From contig NZ_JACERN010000010.1 of the NCBI RefSeq assembly GCF_013911085.1, positions 1 to 64,000 on the forward strand: 64,000 nucleotides of DNA, read 5' to 3'. This document shows, piece by piece, positions 8,591-18,836 of this stretch. The stretch's first letter is position 1. Each line of letters starts with the position of its first letter. Position numbers and translations under genes: made by a program. The notes under the pieces were generated by a model. It worked only from the letters and a program-made list of their open reading frames with translations, was not told where the DNA came from and ran no database searches. The DNA comes from Aquitalea aquatica (GTDB lineage: Bacteria > Pseudomonadota > Gammaproteobacteria > Burkholderiales > Chromobacteriaceae).

Positions 8591-9330
8591 TTTTCCTGAT
8601 TTCCGGCGGGTTCGACCGACGCGGGACGCGCCATGAATGCCGCCATGATGATGCCTACTTCGTACAGCAACCACAGCGGCACCGCCAGCATGGTTTGCGA
8701 CAAGACATCGGGGGGAGTCACCACCGCAGCCACCACGAAGGCGCCGACGATGACATAAGGCCGGCCCTCGCGCAGCTTGGCCACCGACACCACTCCCATG
8801 CGCACCAGCACGATGACGATGATGGGGACTTCAAAGGTGACGCCAAAGGCCAGGAACATGCCCATGACGAAGGACAAATACTTGTCGATGTCCGTCATCA
8901 TGCTCACCCCGCTGGGCGTCATCATGGAAAAGAAGTGAAATGCCACCGGAAACACCAGGAAATAAGCAAAACTCATCCCCAGCAAAAACAGCAGCACGCT
9001 GGCCACCACCAAGGGCAGGATCAGCTTCTTTTCATGGCTGTACAGCCCCGGGGCCACAAAGGCCCAGATCTGATACAGGGTATTAGGCAGCGAGATGAGG
9101 AAGGCCACCAGCATGGTGAGCTTCATCGGCACGAAAAAGGTGGCGGTAACTTCGGTGGCGATCATGCTGCCGCCATTGGGCAGCGCATCCAGCAGCGGCT
9201 TGGCCAGCAGATGGTAGATGTCTCCAGACCAGTGAAACAGGCCGAGAAACACCAGCAGCAGGCCGAGAATCGCGCGCACCAGCCGTGTACGCAATTCCAG
9301 CAGGTGGACAAGCAGAGGTTGTTCGTTCAT
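8587..9330 (-). CDS. tatC: Twin-arginine translocase subunit TatC
   Basis: Inner-membrane core of the Tat pathway; it binds twin-arginine signal peptides of folded proteins. 247 residues with six membrane helices, the N-terminal motif PLLVHLLELRTRLVRAI, the cytosolic-face signature FAYFLVFPVAFHFF and VTPPDVLSQ before the fifth helix. The ATG overlaps the tatB stop by four bases, and its own stop overlaps the DUF2069 start. Length and gene order (tatA-tatB-tatC) are standard. Confidence 0.97.
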   Translation of the reverse strand: MNEQPLLVHLLELRTRLVRAILGLLLVFLGLFHWSGDIYHLLAKPLLDALPNGGSMIATEVTATFFVPMKLTMLVAFLISLPNTLYQIWAFVAPGLYSHEKKLILPLVVASVLLFLLGMSFAYFLVFPVAFHFFSMMTPSGVSMMTDIDKYLSFVMGMFLAFGVTFEVPIIVIVLVRMGVVSVAKLREGRPYVIVGAFVVAAVVTPPDVLSQTMLAVPLWLLYEVGIIMAAFMARPASVEPAGNQEK

Positions 9331-9839
9331 GCGTGAGGGCGGGATTCGGTAGCAGGCTGCGCAGCAGCCGGAGGAGGATCATCAAACAGGTCGAGCTGGT
9401 TTTCGTCGCGCGCTGGCGGTTCGGCCGCACTGTTTTCCACCACCAGGGCCGACGCCACGGCAGCCGGCGCGGCAGGTGCTTCTAGATCAAGCGCGCCGTG
9501 AATGCTGCGCTCGGCCTCCACAAATGGAGCGCTGGCCTCACCGGATAACTGTTGCAACTGGGCGGACTGCTCGGCCATCACCTGGCGCACGCCCTGCACT
9601 TCGCTTTCCATCTGCGACTTGAAGCTGTTGGCCGCATCCTGGATATCGTTGCGCAGGCCATCCAGCCCGCTCAGATTGGCCTGCTGATGGATGTCGGCCT
9701 TGACGCTGGCAACGAAACGCTGCGCCCGCGCCACCAGCGCACCCAGCGTACGGGCCACGGTGGGCAGCCGCTCCGGCCCCAGCACCACCAGGGCCACGAT
9801 GCCGATCAGGAGGATCTCACCAAAACTGATATCGAACAC
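9327..9839 (-). CDS. tatB: Sec-independent translocase subunit TatB
   Basis: Partner of TatC in substrate recognition. 170 residues: an N-terminal membrane helix followed by the Gly-Pro hinge and amphipathic helix (LLIGIVALVVLGPERLPTVA), a charged helical region at 30-110, and a disordered Ala/Pro/Glu-rich tail. Overlaps tatC by four bases and lies 15 bases downstream of tatA. Confidence 0.95.
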   Translation of the reverse strand: MFDISFGEILLIGIVALVVLGPERLPTVARTLGALVARAQRFVASVKADIHQQANLSGLDGLRNDIQDAANSFKSQMESEVQGVRQVMAEQSAQLQQLSGEASAPFVEAERSIHGALDLEAPAAPAAVASALVVENSAAEPPARDENQLDLFDDPPPAAAQPATESRPHA

Positions 9840-9854
9840 GGCGCGCCCTGTGGG

Positions 9855-10058
9855 TTATTTCTTGTCGGATTCGTTGTCGATGATGCGGCCAGATTCGGCA
9901 GGCTTATCGGCCTTGTCGTTCTCGCCCTTCATGCCTTCCTTGAAGCCGCGCACCGCGCCGCCCAGGTCTTCACCCACGTTTTTCAGTTTTTTGGTGCCGA
10001 AAATCAGCACCACGATCAACAGCACCACCAGCCAGTGCCAGATACTGAAAGAACCCAT
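9855..10058 (-). CDS. tatA: Sec-independent translocase subunit TatA
   Basis: Pore-forming component of the Tat system. 67 residues from the ATG at 10058; an in-frame GTG at 10064 is possible, but AAGGAA sits six bases from the ATG and decides for it. The membrane helix [17 protein letters not shown] is followed by the usual Phe-Gly hinge, [11 protein letters not shown] amphipathic helix and an acidic tail. First gene of the tat trio. Confidence 0.94.
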   Translation of the reverse strand: MGSFSIWHWLVVLLIVVLIFGTKKLKNVGEDLGGAVRGFKEGMKGENDKADKPAESGRIIDNESDKK

Positions 10059-10116
10059 TGCCACTTCCTTTCCAAATAGTCTGGCGCGCCGACAAGCGGC
10101 GCACCATCAAAACCGT

Positions 10117-10440
10117 TCAGCCCTTGTGGCCGAAAACATGCACATGCAGGTGGAACACTTCCTGGCCGCCGCCACGCCCGGTATTGATGCCGGTCTTGAA
10201 GCCGGCGCTCATGCCCTGCTCTGCTGCCAGCTTCGGCACCAGACCCATGATGCGGCCCAGCAAGGCTTCGTGCTCCGGGCCACAGTCGGCCAGCGAGGCC
10301 ACATGCAACTTGGGAATGATCAGGAAATGCACCGGCGCAATCGGGCGGATGTCATGAAAGGCGACGACATCGGCGTCTTCGTAAATCTTGTTGCAAGGGA
10401 TGTCCCCTGCGGCGATCTTGCAGAAAATGCAGTCACTCAT
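10117..10440 (-). CDS. hinT: HIT-family purine nucleoside phosphoramidase HinT
   Basis: Small nucleotide hydrolase of the histidine-triad family, 107 residues. It shows the N-terminal CIFCKIAAGDIP motif and, near the C-terminus, the catalytic triad HLHVHVFG. HinT enzymes cleave AMP from phosphoramidates. The gene lies between hisE and tatA with short gaps and is presumably read through from the his genes, a frequent arrangement in beta-proteobacteria. Confidence 0.93.
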   Translation of the reverse strand: MSDCIFCKIAAGDIPCNKIYEDADVVAFHDIRPIAPVHFLIIPKLHVASLADCGPEHEALLGRIMGLVPKLAAEQGMSAGFKTGINTGRGGGQEVFHLHVHVFGHKG

Positions 10441-10462
10441 TACTTGGTCCTGTACGAAGGGT

Positions 10463-10783
10463 TCAGGAAGGACGGGAGGCTTTTTCGTCGATGCCGGAAA
10501 TGCCCTCGCGGCGATGCAGCTCCATCAGCACATCTTCCGGGCGCAGGCCATGATAAGCCAGCAAGACCATGGTGTGAAACCACAGGTCAGCCACTTCGCG
10601 CACCAGATGCAGCTTGTCCTTGTCCTTGGAGGCCATCAGGGTTTCGGCGGCTTCTTCTGCCACTTTTTTCAGAATGGCGTCTTCGCCCTTGTGAAACAGC
10701 GAGGCGACATAAGAGGACTGGGGGCTCGCTTCACGGCGGGCTTCCAGCGTATCGGCAACCGTCTTGAGCACATCGAAGGTCAT
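10463..10783 (-). CDS. hisE: Phosphoribosyl-ATP pyrophosphatase
   Basis: Second step of histidine synthesis: PR-ATP to PR-AMP and pyrophosphate. 106 residues with the MazG-like helical fold; motifs [20 protein letters not shown] and [13 protein letters not shown] carry the metal-binding acidic residues. Encoded separately from HisI, as in most beta-proteobacteria. A 124-base gap without a gene separates it from hisI. Confidence 0.95.
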   Translation of the reverse strand: MTFDVLKTVADTLEARREASPQSSYVASLFHKGEDAILKKVAEEAAETLMASKDKDKLHLVREVADLWFHTMVLLAYHGLRPEDVLMELHRREGISGIDEKASRPS

Positions 10784-10907
10784 GATGCTTCACCTTTGCA
10801 TACTGGGAATTCGGCAAGTATAGGCCGATTCGGACATCGGCCGTTAGCGCTTGGCATGGGCTGCCATTGTAGCGGCCGTGGCTGAGCGCGGTTTGATGCG
10901 GCGCAAC

Positions 10908-11296
10908 TCAATGCTTGTGCTGGTAGATGGCATCCGGGTCTTTGAGCACGGCATCCACCACCGTCCAGCCGCCCTGTTCAAAACGGCGATAGAAGCAGCT
11001 TTCGCGACCGGTATGGCAGGCAATGCCACCGGCTTGCTGGATCTGCATCACGATCACATCGCCGTCACAGTCCAGTCGCAGCTCCTGCACGGTTTGCAAG
11101 TGGCCGGACTCCTCACCCTTTTTCCACAGTTTCTGGCGCGAACGGCTCCAGTAGTGGGCAATGCCGGTGTCAGCGGTCAGTTGCAGGCTTTCCCGGTTCA
11201 TCCAGGCCACCATCAGCACACGGCCAGTGGCACTGTCCTGGGCAATGGCGGTCACCAGGCCCTGGGCATCCCATTTGACTTCATCCAGCCAGTTGC

Positions 11297-11300
<4 letters not shown>
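10908..11300 (-). CDS. hisI: Phosphoribosyl-AMP cyclohydrolase
   Basis: Third step of histidine synthesis, opening the adenine ring of PR-AMP. 130 residues, single domain (no fused HisE). Metal-binding features are visible: the DCDGDVI acidic cluster, [12 protein letters not shown] with two Cys, and [19 protein letters not shown]. The ATG overlaps the hisF stop by four bases. Confidence 0.96.
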
Positions 11301-12064
<764 letters not shown>

Positions 12065-12075
12065 GTTCACGACAC

Positions 12076-12110
12076 AAAAAAAGCTTGGCCGAAGAGTCTT
12101 CGGCCAAGCT
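12076..12110 (-). terminator. Strong intrinsic terminator between hisA and hisF
   Basis: Perfect 14-base arms AGCTTGGCCGAAGA and TCTTCGGCCAAGCT (12082-12095, 12097-12110), followed on the minus strand by seven T. It lies between two genes of the same pathway and strand. Confidence 0.85.
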
Positions 12111-12126
12111 GGGGTTTAAGGCAGGA

Positions 12127-12870
12127 TCAGGCCTCGGACAGTGAGTCGGCCAGCGTCTGTGCGGCAGCGAAATCAATGCTGCCCTCGTAGATGGCCCGTC
12201 CGGTGATGGCGCCTTCGATGCCTTCGTCTTCCACCGCGCACAGATTGCGCACATCATCCAGATTGGTCAGGCCGCCAGAGGCGATGACCGGGATGGTTAG
12301 TGCCTGTGCCAGCTTGACGGTGGCTTCGATATTGACGCCGTTCATCATGCCGTCGCGGCCGATGTCGGTGTAGATCACCGAATTGACGCCGTAGTCCTCG
12401 AAGCGCTTGGCCAGGTCAATCACATTGTGATTGGTGATCTTGGCCCAGCCATCGATGGCAACCATGCCATCCTTGGCATCCAGGCCGACAATCACCTGAC
12501 CGGGGAAGGCATCGCAGGCATCATGCAGGAAACCGGGGGTTTTCACCGCCGCCGTCCCGATGATGACGTAGGACAGGCCCATGTCGAGGTATTTTTCGAT
12601 GGTGTCCAGATCGCGAATGCCGCCACCCAGTTGAACCGGCATGTCATCGCCCACTTCCTGCAGGATGGAGCGGATGATGTTCAGGTTCTTGGGTTTGCCG
12701 GCAAAGGCACCGTTCAGGTCAACCAGATGCAGACGACGGGCTCCCTGGTCTCGCCAGTGAGTGGCCACCTTGACCGGATCGTCAGAAAACACGGTGGCAT
12801 CGTCCATAACGCCTTGTTTCAGGCGTACGCATTGACCATCCTTGAGGTCGATAGCGGGTATAAGCAGCAT
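12127..12870 (-). CDS. hisA: ProFAR isomerase (phosphoribosylformimino-AICAR-phosphate isomerase)
   Basis: Fourth step of histidine synthesis, an Amadori rearrangement of ProFAR to PRFAR. 247-residue TIM barrel, homologous to HisF. Catalytic Asp in [16 protein letters not shown] and in [12 protein letters not shown]; phosphate-binding VQLGGGIRD and IASGGLTN loops. Starts 19 bases after hisH ends and is followed by the terminator at 12076-12110. Confidence 0.97.
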   Translation of the reverse strand: MLLIPAIDLKDGQCVRLKQGVMDDATVFSDDPVKVATHWRDQGARRLHLVDLNGAFAGKPKNLNIIRSILQEVGDDMPVQLGGGIRDLDTIEKYLDMGLSYVIIGTAAVKTPGFLHDACDAFPGQVIVGLDAKDGMVAIDGWAKITNHNVIDLAKRFEDYGVNSVIYTDIGRDGMMNGVNIEATVKLAQALTIPVIASGGLTNLDDVRNLCAVEDEGIEGAITGRAIYEGSIDFAAAQTLADSLSEA

Positions 12871-12889
12871 GGTGCTAGATCAACGTAAG

Positions 12890-13534
12890 TTAAACACTGC
12901 CGTCCCATGCCAGGAAGTTCTTCATCATCTGAAGTCCGGCACGGTGGCTCTTTTCGGTATGAAATTGCGTCGCAAAGATATTGCCACGCCCGACGATACA
13001 GGAAAACCTGTCCGGGTACTCACTTTCCGCCAGCGTCAGCGCTGCATCAGCCGGGGCGAAATGGTAACTGTGGACAAAATAGAAACGCTCACCATCCTCG
13101 ATCCCGGCAAACAGCGGATGGGATACAGTCTGGTAAACGCGGTTCCAGCCCATGTGCGGCACCTTCAGGCGCTCGCCAGCGGCGTCAGTCAGGTTAGCCG
13201 AAAAACGGACCACATTGCCCGGAAACAAGCCAAGTCCGGGCGTATCGCCTTCTTCACTGTGCTGGAAAAGCAACTGGGCACCCACGCAGATGCCAAAAAA
13301 CGGCTTGGTCTGCGTGGTTTCACGTACGGCTTCGGCCAGACCGTAGCTGTTCAGCTCGCGCATGCAGTCCGGCATGGCACCCTGGCCGGGAAACACCACC
13401 TTGTCTGCCTTGACGATGGCTTCCGGGTCGCGGCTGAGGAAAATATCCGCCCCCGTCTCATTGACTGCCTGGATGGATTTCAGCACCGAGTGCAGATTGC
13501 CCATGCCATAGTCGATTACTGCGACTTTCATCAT
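12890..13534 (-). CDS. hisH: Imidazole glycerol phosphate synthase, glutamine amidotransferase subunit
   Basis: Class I glutaminase that supplies ammonia to HisF. 214 residues. Nucleophile Cys in PFFGICVGAQLLF; His and Glu in FATQFHTEKSH; oxyanion loop VFPGQGAMPDCM. Two adjacent ATG codons (13534 and 13531) are possible; AGGGG is better placed for the second. Located between hisB and hisA. Confidence 0.96.
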   Translation of the reverse strand: MMKVAVIDYGMGNLHSVLKSIQAVNETGADIFLSRDPEAIVKADKVVFPGQGAMPDCMRELNSYGLAEAVRETTQTKPFFGICVGAQLLFQHSEEGDTPGLGLFPGNVVRFSANLTDAAGERLKVPHMGWNRVYQTVSHPLFAGIEDGERFYFVHSYHFAPADAALTLAESEYPDRFSCIVGRGNIFATQFHTEKSHRAGLQMMKNFLAWDGSV

Positions 13535-13568
13535 GCCCCTAACTGTTCAGGTGGAGATGGCCTGCGGC

Positions 13569-14162
13569 TCAGGCCGTCAGCGTACCCTTGGTGGACGGTG
13601 TGGCACCACCCATGCGTTCGTCCACTTCACAGGCCATGCGCAGTGCGCGGCCAAAGGCCTTGAAGATGGTTTCGGCCTGGTGATGGCTGTTCACACCGCG
13701 CAGATTGTCGATGTGCAGCGTCACCATGCTGTGGTTGACGAAGCCATGGAAAAACTCGGAGAACAGATCAACATCAAACTGGCCGATGCTGGCGCGGGTG
13801 TAATCGACGTTGTACACCAGGCCGGGGCGGCCGGAGAGGTCGATCACCACGCGGCTGAGCGCTTCGTCCAGCGGCACATAGGCATGGCCGTAACGGCGGA
13901 TGCCTTTTTTGTCGCCAATGGCCTTGGCAAAAGCCTGGCCCAAGGTGATGCCGATGTCTTCCACTGTGTGGTGGGCATCGATGTGCAGGTCACCCTTGGC
14001 AACGATGTCCAGGTCGATCAGGCCGTGGCGGGCGATCTGGTCCATCATGTGGTCGAGAAAAGGCACGCCGGTATCGAAATGGCTGCGGCCATTACCATCC
14101 AGATTGATGGTGACGGTGATCTGGGTTTCCAGGGTATTGCGGGTAACGGATGCGGTTCTCAT
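13569..14162 (-). CDS. hisB: Imidazoleglycerol-phosphate dehydratase
   Basis: Sixth step, dehydration of IGP to imidazole acetol phosphate. 197 residues, the single-function form without the phosphatase domain of E. coli HisB. The two His-rich manganese motifs are present: [14 protein letters not shown] and [12 protein letters not shown], with [10 protein letters not shown] use the ATG at 14162, immediately after the hisC stop (14167), which gives the family's usual N-terminus ([12 protein letters not shown]). Confidence 0.96.
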   Translation of the reverse strand: MRTASVTRNTLETQITVTINLDGNGRSHFDTGVPFLDHMMDQIARHGLIDLDIVAKGDLHIDAHHTVEDIGITLGQAFAKAIGDKKGIRRYGHAYVPLDEALSRVVIDLSGRPGLVYNVDYTRASIGQFDVDLFSEFFHGFVNHSMVTLHIDNLRGVNSHHQAETIFKAFGRALRMACEVDERMGGATPSTKGTLTA

Positions 14163-14166
14163 GATT

Positions 14167-15237
14167 TCAGGCAAAGTAGCGGTCCAGTGCGGCAAGCACG
14201 GCCGTGTTTTCTTCCGGGCTGCCCACAGTCAGGCGCAGGCAGTTGTCGAGCAGCGGGTGGCTGCCATGCAAGTTCTTGATCAGGATGCCATTTTTCTTCA
14301 GCCATGCAAACAGCTCACCGGCATCCGGCACCCGTAGCGTGATGAAATTGGCTTGCGAATCAAAAACGGTAGTCGCTGCAAACTGGCGCAGGGCCCGTAA
14401 CAGGCGCTGGCGTTCGTCGCGCAGGGTTTGCGCCTGCTGCATGAACACGTCCAGGTGGCGCAGCGCGAAACGGGCAGCGGCCTGGGTCAGCACATTGATG
14501 TTGTAGGGCGGGCGGACCTTGTCCAGCTCTTCTATCCATTCGGCGCAGCCTGCGGCATAGCCCAGACGCAGGCCGGCCAGGCCGAGTTTGGACAGGGTGC
14601 GCATCACCAGCAGATTCGGCTGGCTACCCGCCAGCTCCATCAGACTGTCGCTGGCAAAGGCCTGATAGGCCTCATCCACCACCACCAGGCCCGGTGCGGC
14701 ATCCAGCACGGCCAGCACTTGCTCGCGGGCGAACTGTGGGCCGGTAGGATTATTCGGGTAGGACAGAAACACCACCGCCGGCTGATGGCGGGCAATCGCC
14801 TCGAGCAGGGCCGGCAGATCAAGGCTGAAATCGGCATGCAGCGGCACACCCACATACTGCAGGCCGGAGAACAGCGCGTTCATGCGGTACATGACGAAGG
14901 ATGGCTCCAGCGCCAGCATCACCGCACCGGGCCGGGCCAGCGCCTGGGCAATCAGGGTGATGATTTCGTCCGAGCCATTGCCCAAGAGCACACTGGCCGC
15001 GGCCGGAATAGCAAAAGCGGCCTTGAGTTCTTCCTTGAGGCCACCGCCATGCGGATCGGGATAGCGGTTGATGGCGACATCGGCCAGGCATTGCCCCAGT
15101 TCGGCGCGCAGTACGGCCGGCAAGGCGTACGGGTTCTCCATGGCGTCCAGCTTGAGCAGGCCGGCGGCGTCAGGTACATGGTAGGCCTTGATTCCGGTTA
15201 TTTCCGGACGGACCAGTTGCTTGGCAGTCAATGTCAT
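14167..15237 (-). CDS. hisC: Histidinol-phosphate aminotransferase
   Basis: PLP-dependent class I/II aminotransferase, 356 residues. PLP-Lys lies in [14 protein letters not shown]; substrate/PLP motifs [13 protein letters not shown] and VVDEAYQAF are clear. Starts at the ATG at 15237, since the codon before it is GTG. It opens the hisC-hisB-hisH-hisA group; a terminator lies upstream at 15391-15419, so a promoter is expected in 15238-15390. Confidence 0.95.
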   Translation of the reverse strand: MTLTAKQLVRPEITGIKAYHVPDAAGLLKLDAMENPYALPAVLRAELGQCLADVAINRYPDPHGGGLKEELKAAFAIPAAASVLLGNGSDEIITLIAQALARPGAVMLALEPSFVMYRMNALFSGLQYVGVPLHADFSLDLPALLEAIARHQPAVVFLSYPNNPTGPQFAREQVLAVLDAAPGLVVVDEAYQAFASDSLMELAGSQPNLLVMRTLSKLGLAGLRLGYAAGCAEWIEELDKVRPPYNINVLTQAAARFALRHLDVFMQQAQTLRDERQRLLRALRQFAATTVFDSQANFITLRVPDAGELFAWLKKNGILIKNLHGSHPLLDNCLRLTVGSPEENTAVLAALDRYFA

Positions 15238-15390
15238 CACGATAGGGCGGTGGCGGTCATGGCGACCAGGCCAGCCATGCAGGTCAACAGGGGGCGTTGT
15301 CGGGACAACGCAGCAGGTGGCTATCCTACCGTGTTCGGCCGGTTTGGGCTACCCGGCATGCCACGCAGATCCTGCGGCGATAATGGCAGA

Positions 15391-15419
15391 AACAGGGCCA
15401 GACGCTGTCTGGCCCTGTT
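15391..15419 (-). terminator. Hairpin terminator between hisD and hisC
   Basis: Perfect 13-base arms AACAGGGCCAGAC and GTCTGGCCCTGTT with loop GCT, 24 bases after the hisD stop. The T-run on the minus strand is short (TTTCT), so termination may be partial. Confidence 0.7.
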
Positions 15420-15442
15420 CGGAAGGGCTTAGCTTGATAGCC

Positions 15443-16735
15443 TCAGGACTCCAGGCGCAGCTCGGCAGCACGGGCGTGGGCGGTGAGGCCTTCGCCATGT
15501 GCCAGCACGCTGGCAATCTTACCCAGCTTCTGTGCTCCTGCCGCAGAAACGCGGATCAGACTGGAACGCTTCTGGAAGTCGTACACCCCCAGCGGGCTGG
15601 CAAAACGCGCGGTGCGACTGGTCGGCAACACGTGGTTTGGGCCGGCACAGTAGTCGCCCAGGCTTTCCGAGGTGAAACGGCCCATGAAGATGGCACCGGC
15701 GTGACGCAACAGCGGCAGTTGCTGTTCCGGCTCGCTCACCGACAATTCCAGATGCTCAGGCGCAATGTAGTTGGCAATCTCGCAGGCTTCGGCCAGATCA
15801 CGCACCTGGATCAGCGCGCCACGGTTGCCCAGGCTGGCTTCAATGATGGCGCGGCGCGGCATGGTCGGCAGCAGCTTTTCGATGCTGGCTTCCACTTCGG
15901 CAATGTATTCGGCCGACGGGCACAGCAGGATGGCCTGGGCGATTTCGTCGTGCTCGGCCTGGCTGAACAGGTCCATGGCAATCCAGTCGGCCGGGGTGTT
16001 GCCATCACAAATCACCAGGATTTCGGAGGGGCCGGCCACCATGTCGATACCCACCACGCCGAACACGCGGCGCTTGGCGGCAGCCACATAGGCATTGCCC
16101 GGCCCGGTGATCTTGTCCACCTGCGGAATGGTGGCCGTGCCATAAGCCAGCGCGGCCACGGCCTGCGCGCCACCACAGGTGAACACCTTGTCCACACCGG
16201 CGATGAAGGCGGCAGCCAACACCAGATCATTGCGCTCACCCTGCGGGGTGGGCACCACCATGATGATTTCAGCGACACCCGCCACCTTAGCCGGCATGGC
16301 ATTCATCAGCACCGAGCTGGGATAGGCGGCCTTGCCGCCCGGCACATAGATGCCGACGCGGTCCAGCGGCGTCACCTGCTGCCCCAGCAGCGTGCCGTCT
16401 TCGTCTTCGTAGCTCCAGGAGTGGGCCAGCTGCTTTTCGTGGTAGCGGCGCACGCGTTCGGCAGCGGCGCTCAGTGCCTGTTGCACCTCGGCCGGCAAAC
16501 GGTGCCAGGCGGCTTCCAGCTGTTCGCGCGACAAGGTGAGATCAGCCATGGAGGCTGCCTGCATGCGGTCAAAGCGGTTGGTGTATTCCAGCACGGCGGC
16601 ATCGCCACGTGTTTTGACATCATCACAGATGGCGGCCACGGCGCTATCCACCGCCGGGTCCTGCGCGGTTTCAAAAGCCAGCAGGGCTTGCAATTGCTGC
16701 TGGAAATCAGCTTGGGTAGAAGACAGTTTCAGCAT
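15443..16735 (-). CDS. hisD: Histidinol dehydrogenase
   Basis: Last two steps of the pathway, NAD-dependent oxidation of histidinol to histidine with zinc. 430 residues. Motifs: [16 protein letters not shown], the SEILVICDG region, FSQAEHDE with zinc ligands, and [15 protein letters not shown] start at the ATG at 16735 ([13 protein letters not shown]); a longer in-frame reading to 17116 would run through hisG and is an artefact. Begins 18 bases after the hisG stop. Confidence 0.97.
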   Translation of the reverse strand: MLKLSSTQADFQQQLQALLAFETAQDPAVDSAVAAICDDVKTRGDAAVLEYTNRFDRMQAASMADLTLSREQLEAAWHRLPAEVQQALSAAAERVRRYHEKQLAHSWSYEDEDGTLLGQQVTPLDRVGIYVPGGKAAYPSSVLMNAMPAKVAGVAEIIMVVPTPQGERNDLVLAAAFIAGVDKVFTCGGAQAVAALAYGTATIPQVDKITGPGNAYVAAAKRRVFGVVGIDMVAGPSEILVICDGNTPADWIAMDLFSQAEHDEIAQAILLCPSAEYIAEVEASIEKLLPTMPRRAIIEASLGNRGALIQVRDLAEACEIANYIAPEHLELSVSEPEQQLPLLRHAGAIFMGRFTSESLGDYCAGPNHVLPTSRTARFASPLGVYDFQKRSSLIRVSAAGAQKLGKIASVLAHGEGLTAHARAAELRLES

Positions 16736-16752
16736 GGGATTCCGTTCCTGCC

Positions 16753-17394
16753 TTATGCCGGCACGGCAGAGACAAAGGCATCCAGCACTGGCTGGATGCG
16801 GTCGTATTTGAGTTTGAGCGCAGCCTGGTTCACCACCAGCCGCGAGCTGATGTCGATGATGTGTTCGACCGCCACCAGATTGTTGGCGCGCAACGTGCCA
16901 CCGGTGGACACCAGATCGACGATGGCATCGGCCAGACCGACCAGCGGTGCCAGCTCCATCGAGCCATACAGCTTGATGATGTCCACATGCACGCCCTTGG
17001 CGGCAAAATGCTCGCGCGCGATCTTGGGATACTTGGTGGCGATTTTCAGCCGGGCACCCTGGCGCACGGCGTTCTGGTAGTCGAAGCCGTTTTCCACCGC
17101 CACCATCATCTTGCACTTGGCAATATTCAGGTCCAGCGGCTGGTACAGGCCATCGCCACCGTGTTCGATCAGCACATCGCGGCCGGCAATGCCCAGATCG
17201 GCAGCGCCGTACTGTACATAGGTGGGGACATCCGAGGCTCTTACAATCACCAGCCGCACATCTGCATGATTGGTCTCGATGATGAGCTTGCGCGAGGATT
17301 CCGGATCTTCCGCCGGAACGATGCCGGCGGCGGCCAGCAGGGGCAGGGTTTCTTCAAAGATGCGCCCTTTGGACAGGGCAATAGTCAGGGTCAT
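16753..17394 (-). CDS. hisG: ATP phosphoribosyltransferase, short catalytic form
   Basis: First committed step of histidine synthesis. 213 residues, the short HisG type that lacks the C-terminal regulatory domain and needs HisZ. HisZ is not in this window. Motifs: [18 protein letters not shown], the PRPP loop [14 protein letters not shown] and the R-A-S-D-V-P-T-Y region. I start at the ATG at 17394; 28 extra upstream codons in frame overlap the PilZ gene and are not family-like. Only 40 bases separate it from the PilZ gene on the same strand. Confidence 0.96.
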   Translation of the reverse strand: MTLTIALSKGRIFEETLPLLAAAGIVPAEDPESSRKLIIETNHADVRLVIVRASDVPTYVQYGAADLGIAGRDVLIEHGGDGLYQPLDLNIAKCKMMVAVENGFDYQNAVRQGARLKIATKYPKIAREHFAAKGVHVDIIKLYGSMELAPLVGLADAIVDLVSTGGTLRANNLVAVEHIIDISSRLVVNQAALKLKYDRIQPVLDAFVSAVPA

Positions 17395-17434
17395 GATATT
17401 AAGCAGGCAATAGGGAAAAGAAGAGAAACCATCA

Positions 17435-18199
17435 TCAGCCGACCAGGGCGCGCCGTTCGCGCTCCAGCTGGCCGACATAACGCTGCACCAGCGTTTCCGA
17501 CGACGGAGTCATATTGAGAAAGGCGCAACCGGCACGGACGGCTTCATTGCCGTTGCGCAGCTGGGTAGTCAGGCGGTGGCGGATTTCGATACCCACCCGC
17601 AAGCTGCCCAGCGGTTTCAATTCGAATGAACAATTCTGGTATTTCTGGCCCAGATCAAAACCGGGCGCATGTGGTGCCGGCAGCCACAGGCTGCAGCCCC
17701 CCAGGCTGATGTCGAACAGCACCAGATCCAGCGGCCGGCCAGGATAATCGGCCACATGGCAGCTAACCGGATTGCTGACCGGGGTCTGGATGCGGAAAAA
17801 CTCGCGCCGTTGCAGCTTGATCACCTGCTCGGGCAGGTCCACCTCGAAAGCCGGGCCGCTATCCAGCATCACCTTGCGGGCGGCGGTGGTGACAAACTGG
17901 GTCTTTACCCCGTCTGGCGAGCAGACAAACACATTGCGTTCGCTGGCGAGCAGTTGTTCATTGGTGGCCGGATCCGCACCCCAGTCCAGCAACAGCACAC
18001 CACGCTTGGCATCCACCTCCAGAAAGCGGGTGAGAATGAAGGTTTTTCCCTTGTTGGAAAATACCGTCACCATATGCCCGGACCTGGCGATAGACGCCAG
18101 ATGATGCACGACCTCAACCGGGGTGGCCAGGATATACCTGGTCAGATCGGGCTGGGCATGGTTGCTGTGCAGCATACCGGGGTTGTTGTCTTCGCTCAC
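17435..18199 (-). CDS. YcgR-like cyclic di-GMP-binding PilZ protein
   Basis: 254 residues: an N-terminal YcgR/PilZN-like domain (about 20-125) and a C-terminal PilZ domain with both signature parts, RREFFRIQ (RxxxR) and DISLGGCSL (D/NxSxxG). YcgR proteins slow the flagellar motor when cyclic di-GMP is high. No flagellar genes are near; the gene sits just upstream of hisG and may be co-transcribed with it. It is a possible link between the second messenger and the adhesion locus at the left of the window (inference). Confidence 0.88.
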   Translation of the reverse strand: MSEDNNPGMLHSNHAQPDLTRYILATPVEVVHHLASIARSGHMVTVFSNKGKTFILTRFLEVDAKRGVLLLDWGADPATNEQLLASERNVFVCSPDGVKTQFVTTAARKVMLDSGPAFEVDLPEQVIKLQRREFFRIQTPVSNPVSCHVADYPGRPLDLVLFDISLGGCSLWLPAPHAPGFDLGQKYQNCSFELKPLGSLRVGIEIRHRLTTQLRNGNEAVRAGCAFLNMTPSSETLVQRYVGQLERERRALVG

Positions 18200-18245
18200 G
18201 ATGGGCGCTTCTTTCCGCAGTCAAAGTTGGGTGATTGCCTGAATT

Positions 18246-18836
18246 CTAGCGTAACAGCTGACGAATATCATGAGTCAGGCTGTCTGCCGGCGTGGCATAA
18301 GCCTCATAAACCCGTAATTTTCCGCTTTTGTCGAACAGATAAGAGCCGGCACTGTGGTCTACCGTGTAAGCGCCACCCGGCACCGCCACTTTCTGTGCCA
18401 CCACCTTGTAGGCCGACTTGACCTGCTCGATCTGCGCCGCGCTGCCGGTCAGGCCGACAAAACGGGGGTCGAAGTGCGGCACATAGCCGGCCAGTACCGC
18501 CGTGGTATCGCGTTCCGGGTCGACCGTGACAAACAGGACCTGCACCTTGTCAGCGTCCGGCCCCAGTTTCTTCATGACTGTGGCGTATTCCAGCATGGTG
18601 GTGGGGCAGACATCCGGACAATGGGTATAGCCGAAGAACAGCGCGACCACCTTGCCAGAGAAGTCAGACAGCTTGCGCGGCTGGCCCAGGTGGTCGGTCA
18701 GGCTGAAATCGCCGCCCAGCTGGGTATCGCTCATATCCGTGCCGTTGAGATCCAGCTTGGGGGCCGCTGGCGGCGCGCAGGCAGTCAGTGCGGCAAACAG
18801 AATGAACAGGGAGAGCAAACGTAGCAGATGGCGCAT
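18246..18836 (-). CDS. SCO1/SenC/PrrC family copper chaperone lipoprotein
   Basis: Periplasmic copper chaperone for the CuA site of cytochrome oxidase. 196 residues from the ATG at 18836, which shares its A with the ctaB stop (TGATG). The N-terminus is a lipoprotein signal with lipobox LTAC. The thioredoxin fold has the copper motif GYTHCPDVCPTTM and the distal His in YTVDHSAG. Last gene of the oxidase cluster. Confidence 0.94.
   Translation of the reverse strand: MRHLLRLLSLFILFAALTACAPPAAPKLDLNGTDMSDTQLGGDFSLTDHLGQPRKLSDFSGKVVALFFGYTHCPDVCPTTMLEYATVMKKLGPDADKVQVLFVTVDPERDTTAVLAGYVPHFDPRFVGLTGSAAQIEQVKSAYKVVAQKVAVPGGAYTVDHSAGSYLFDKSGKLRVYEAYATPADSLTHDIRQLLR

Noticed and set aside
8591-8674. 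Longer DUF2069 start inside tatC
   Set aside because: The extra 28 residues are basic and unconserved, whereas the ATG at 8590 makes the usual ATGA overlap with tatC.
15443-17116. 557-codon version of hisD
   Set aside because: The first 127 codons overlap hisG in another frame; the family start is at 16735.
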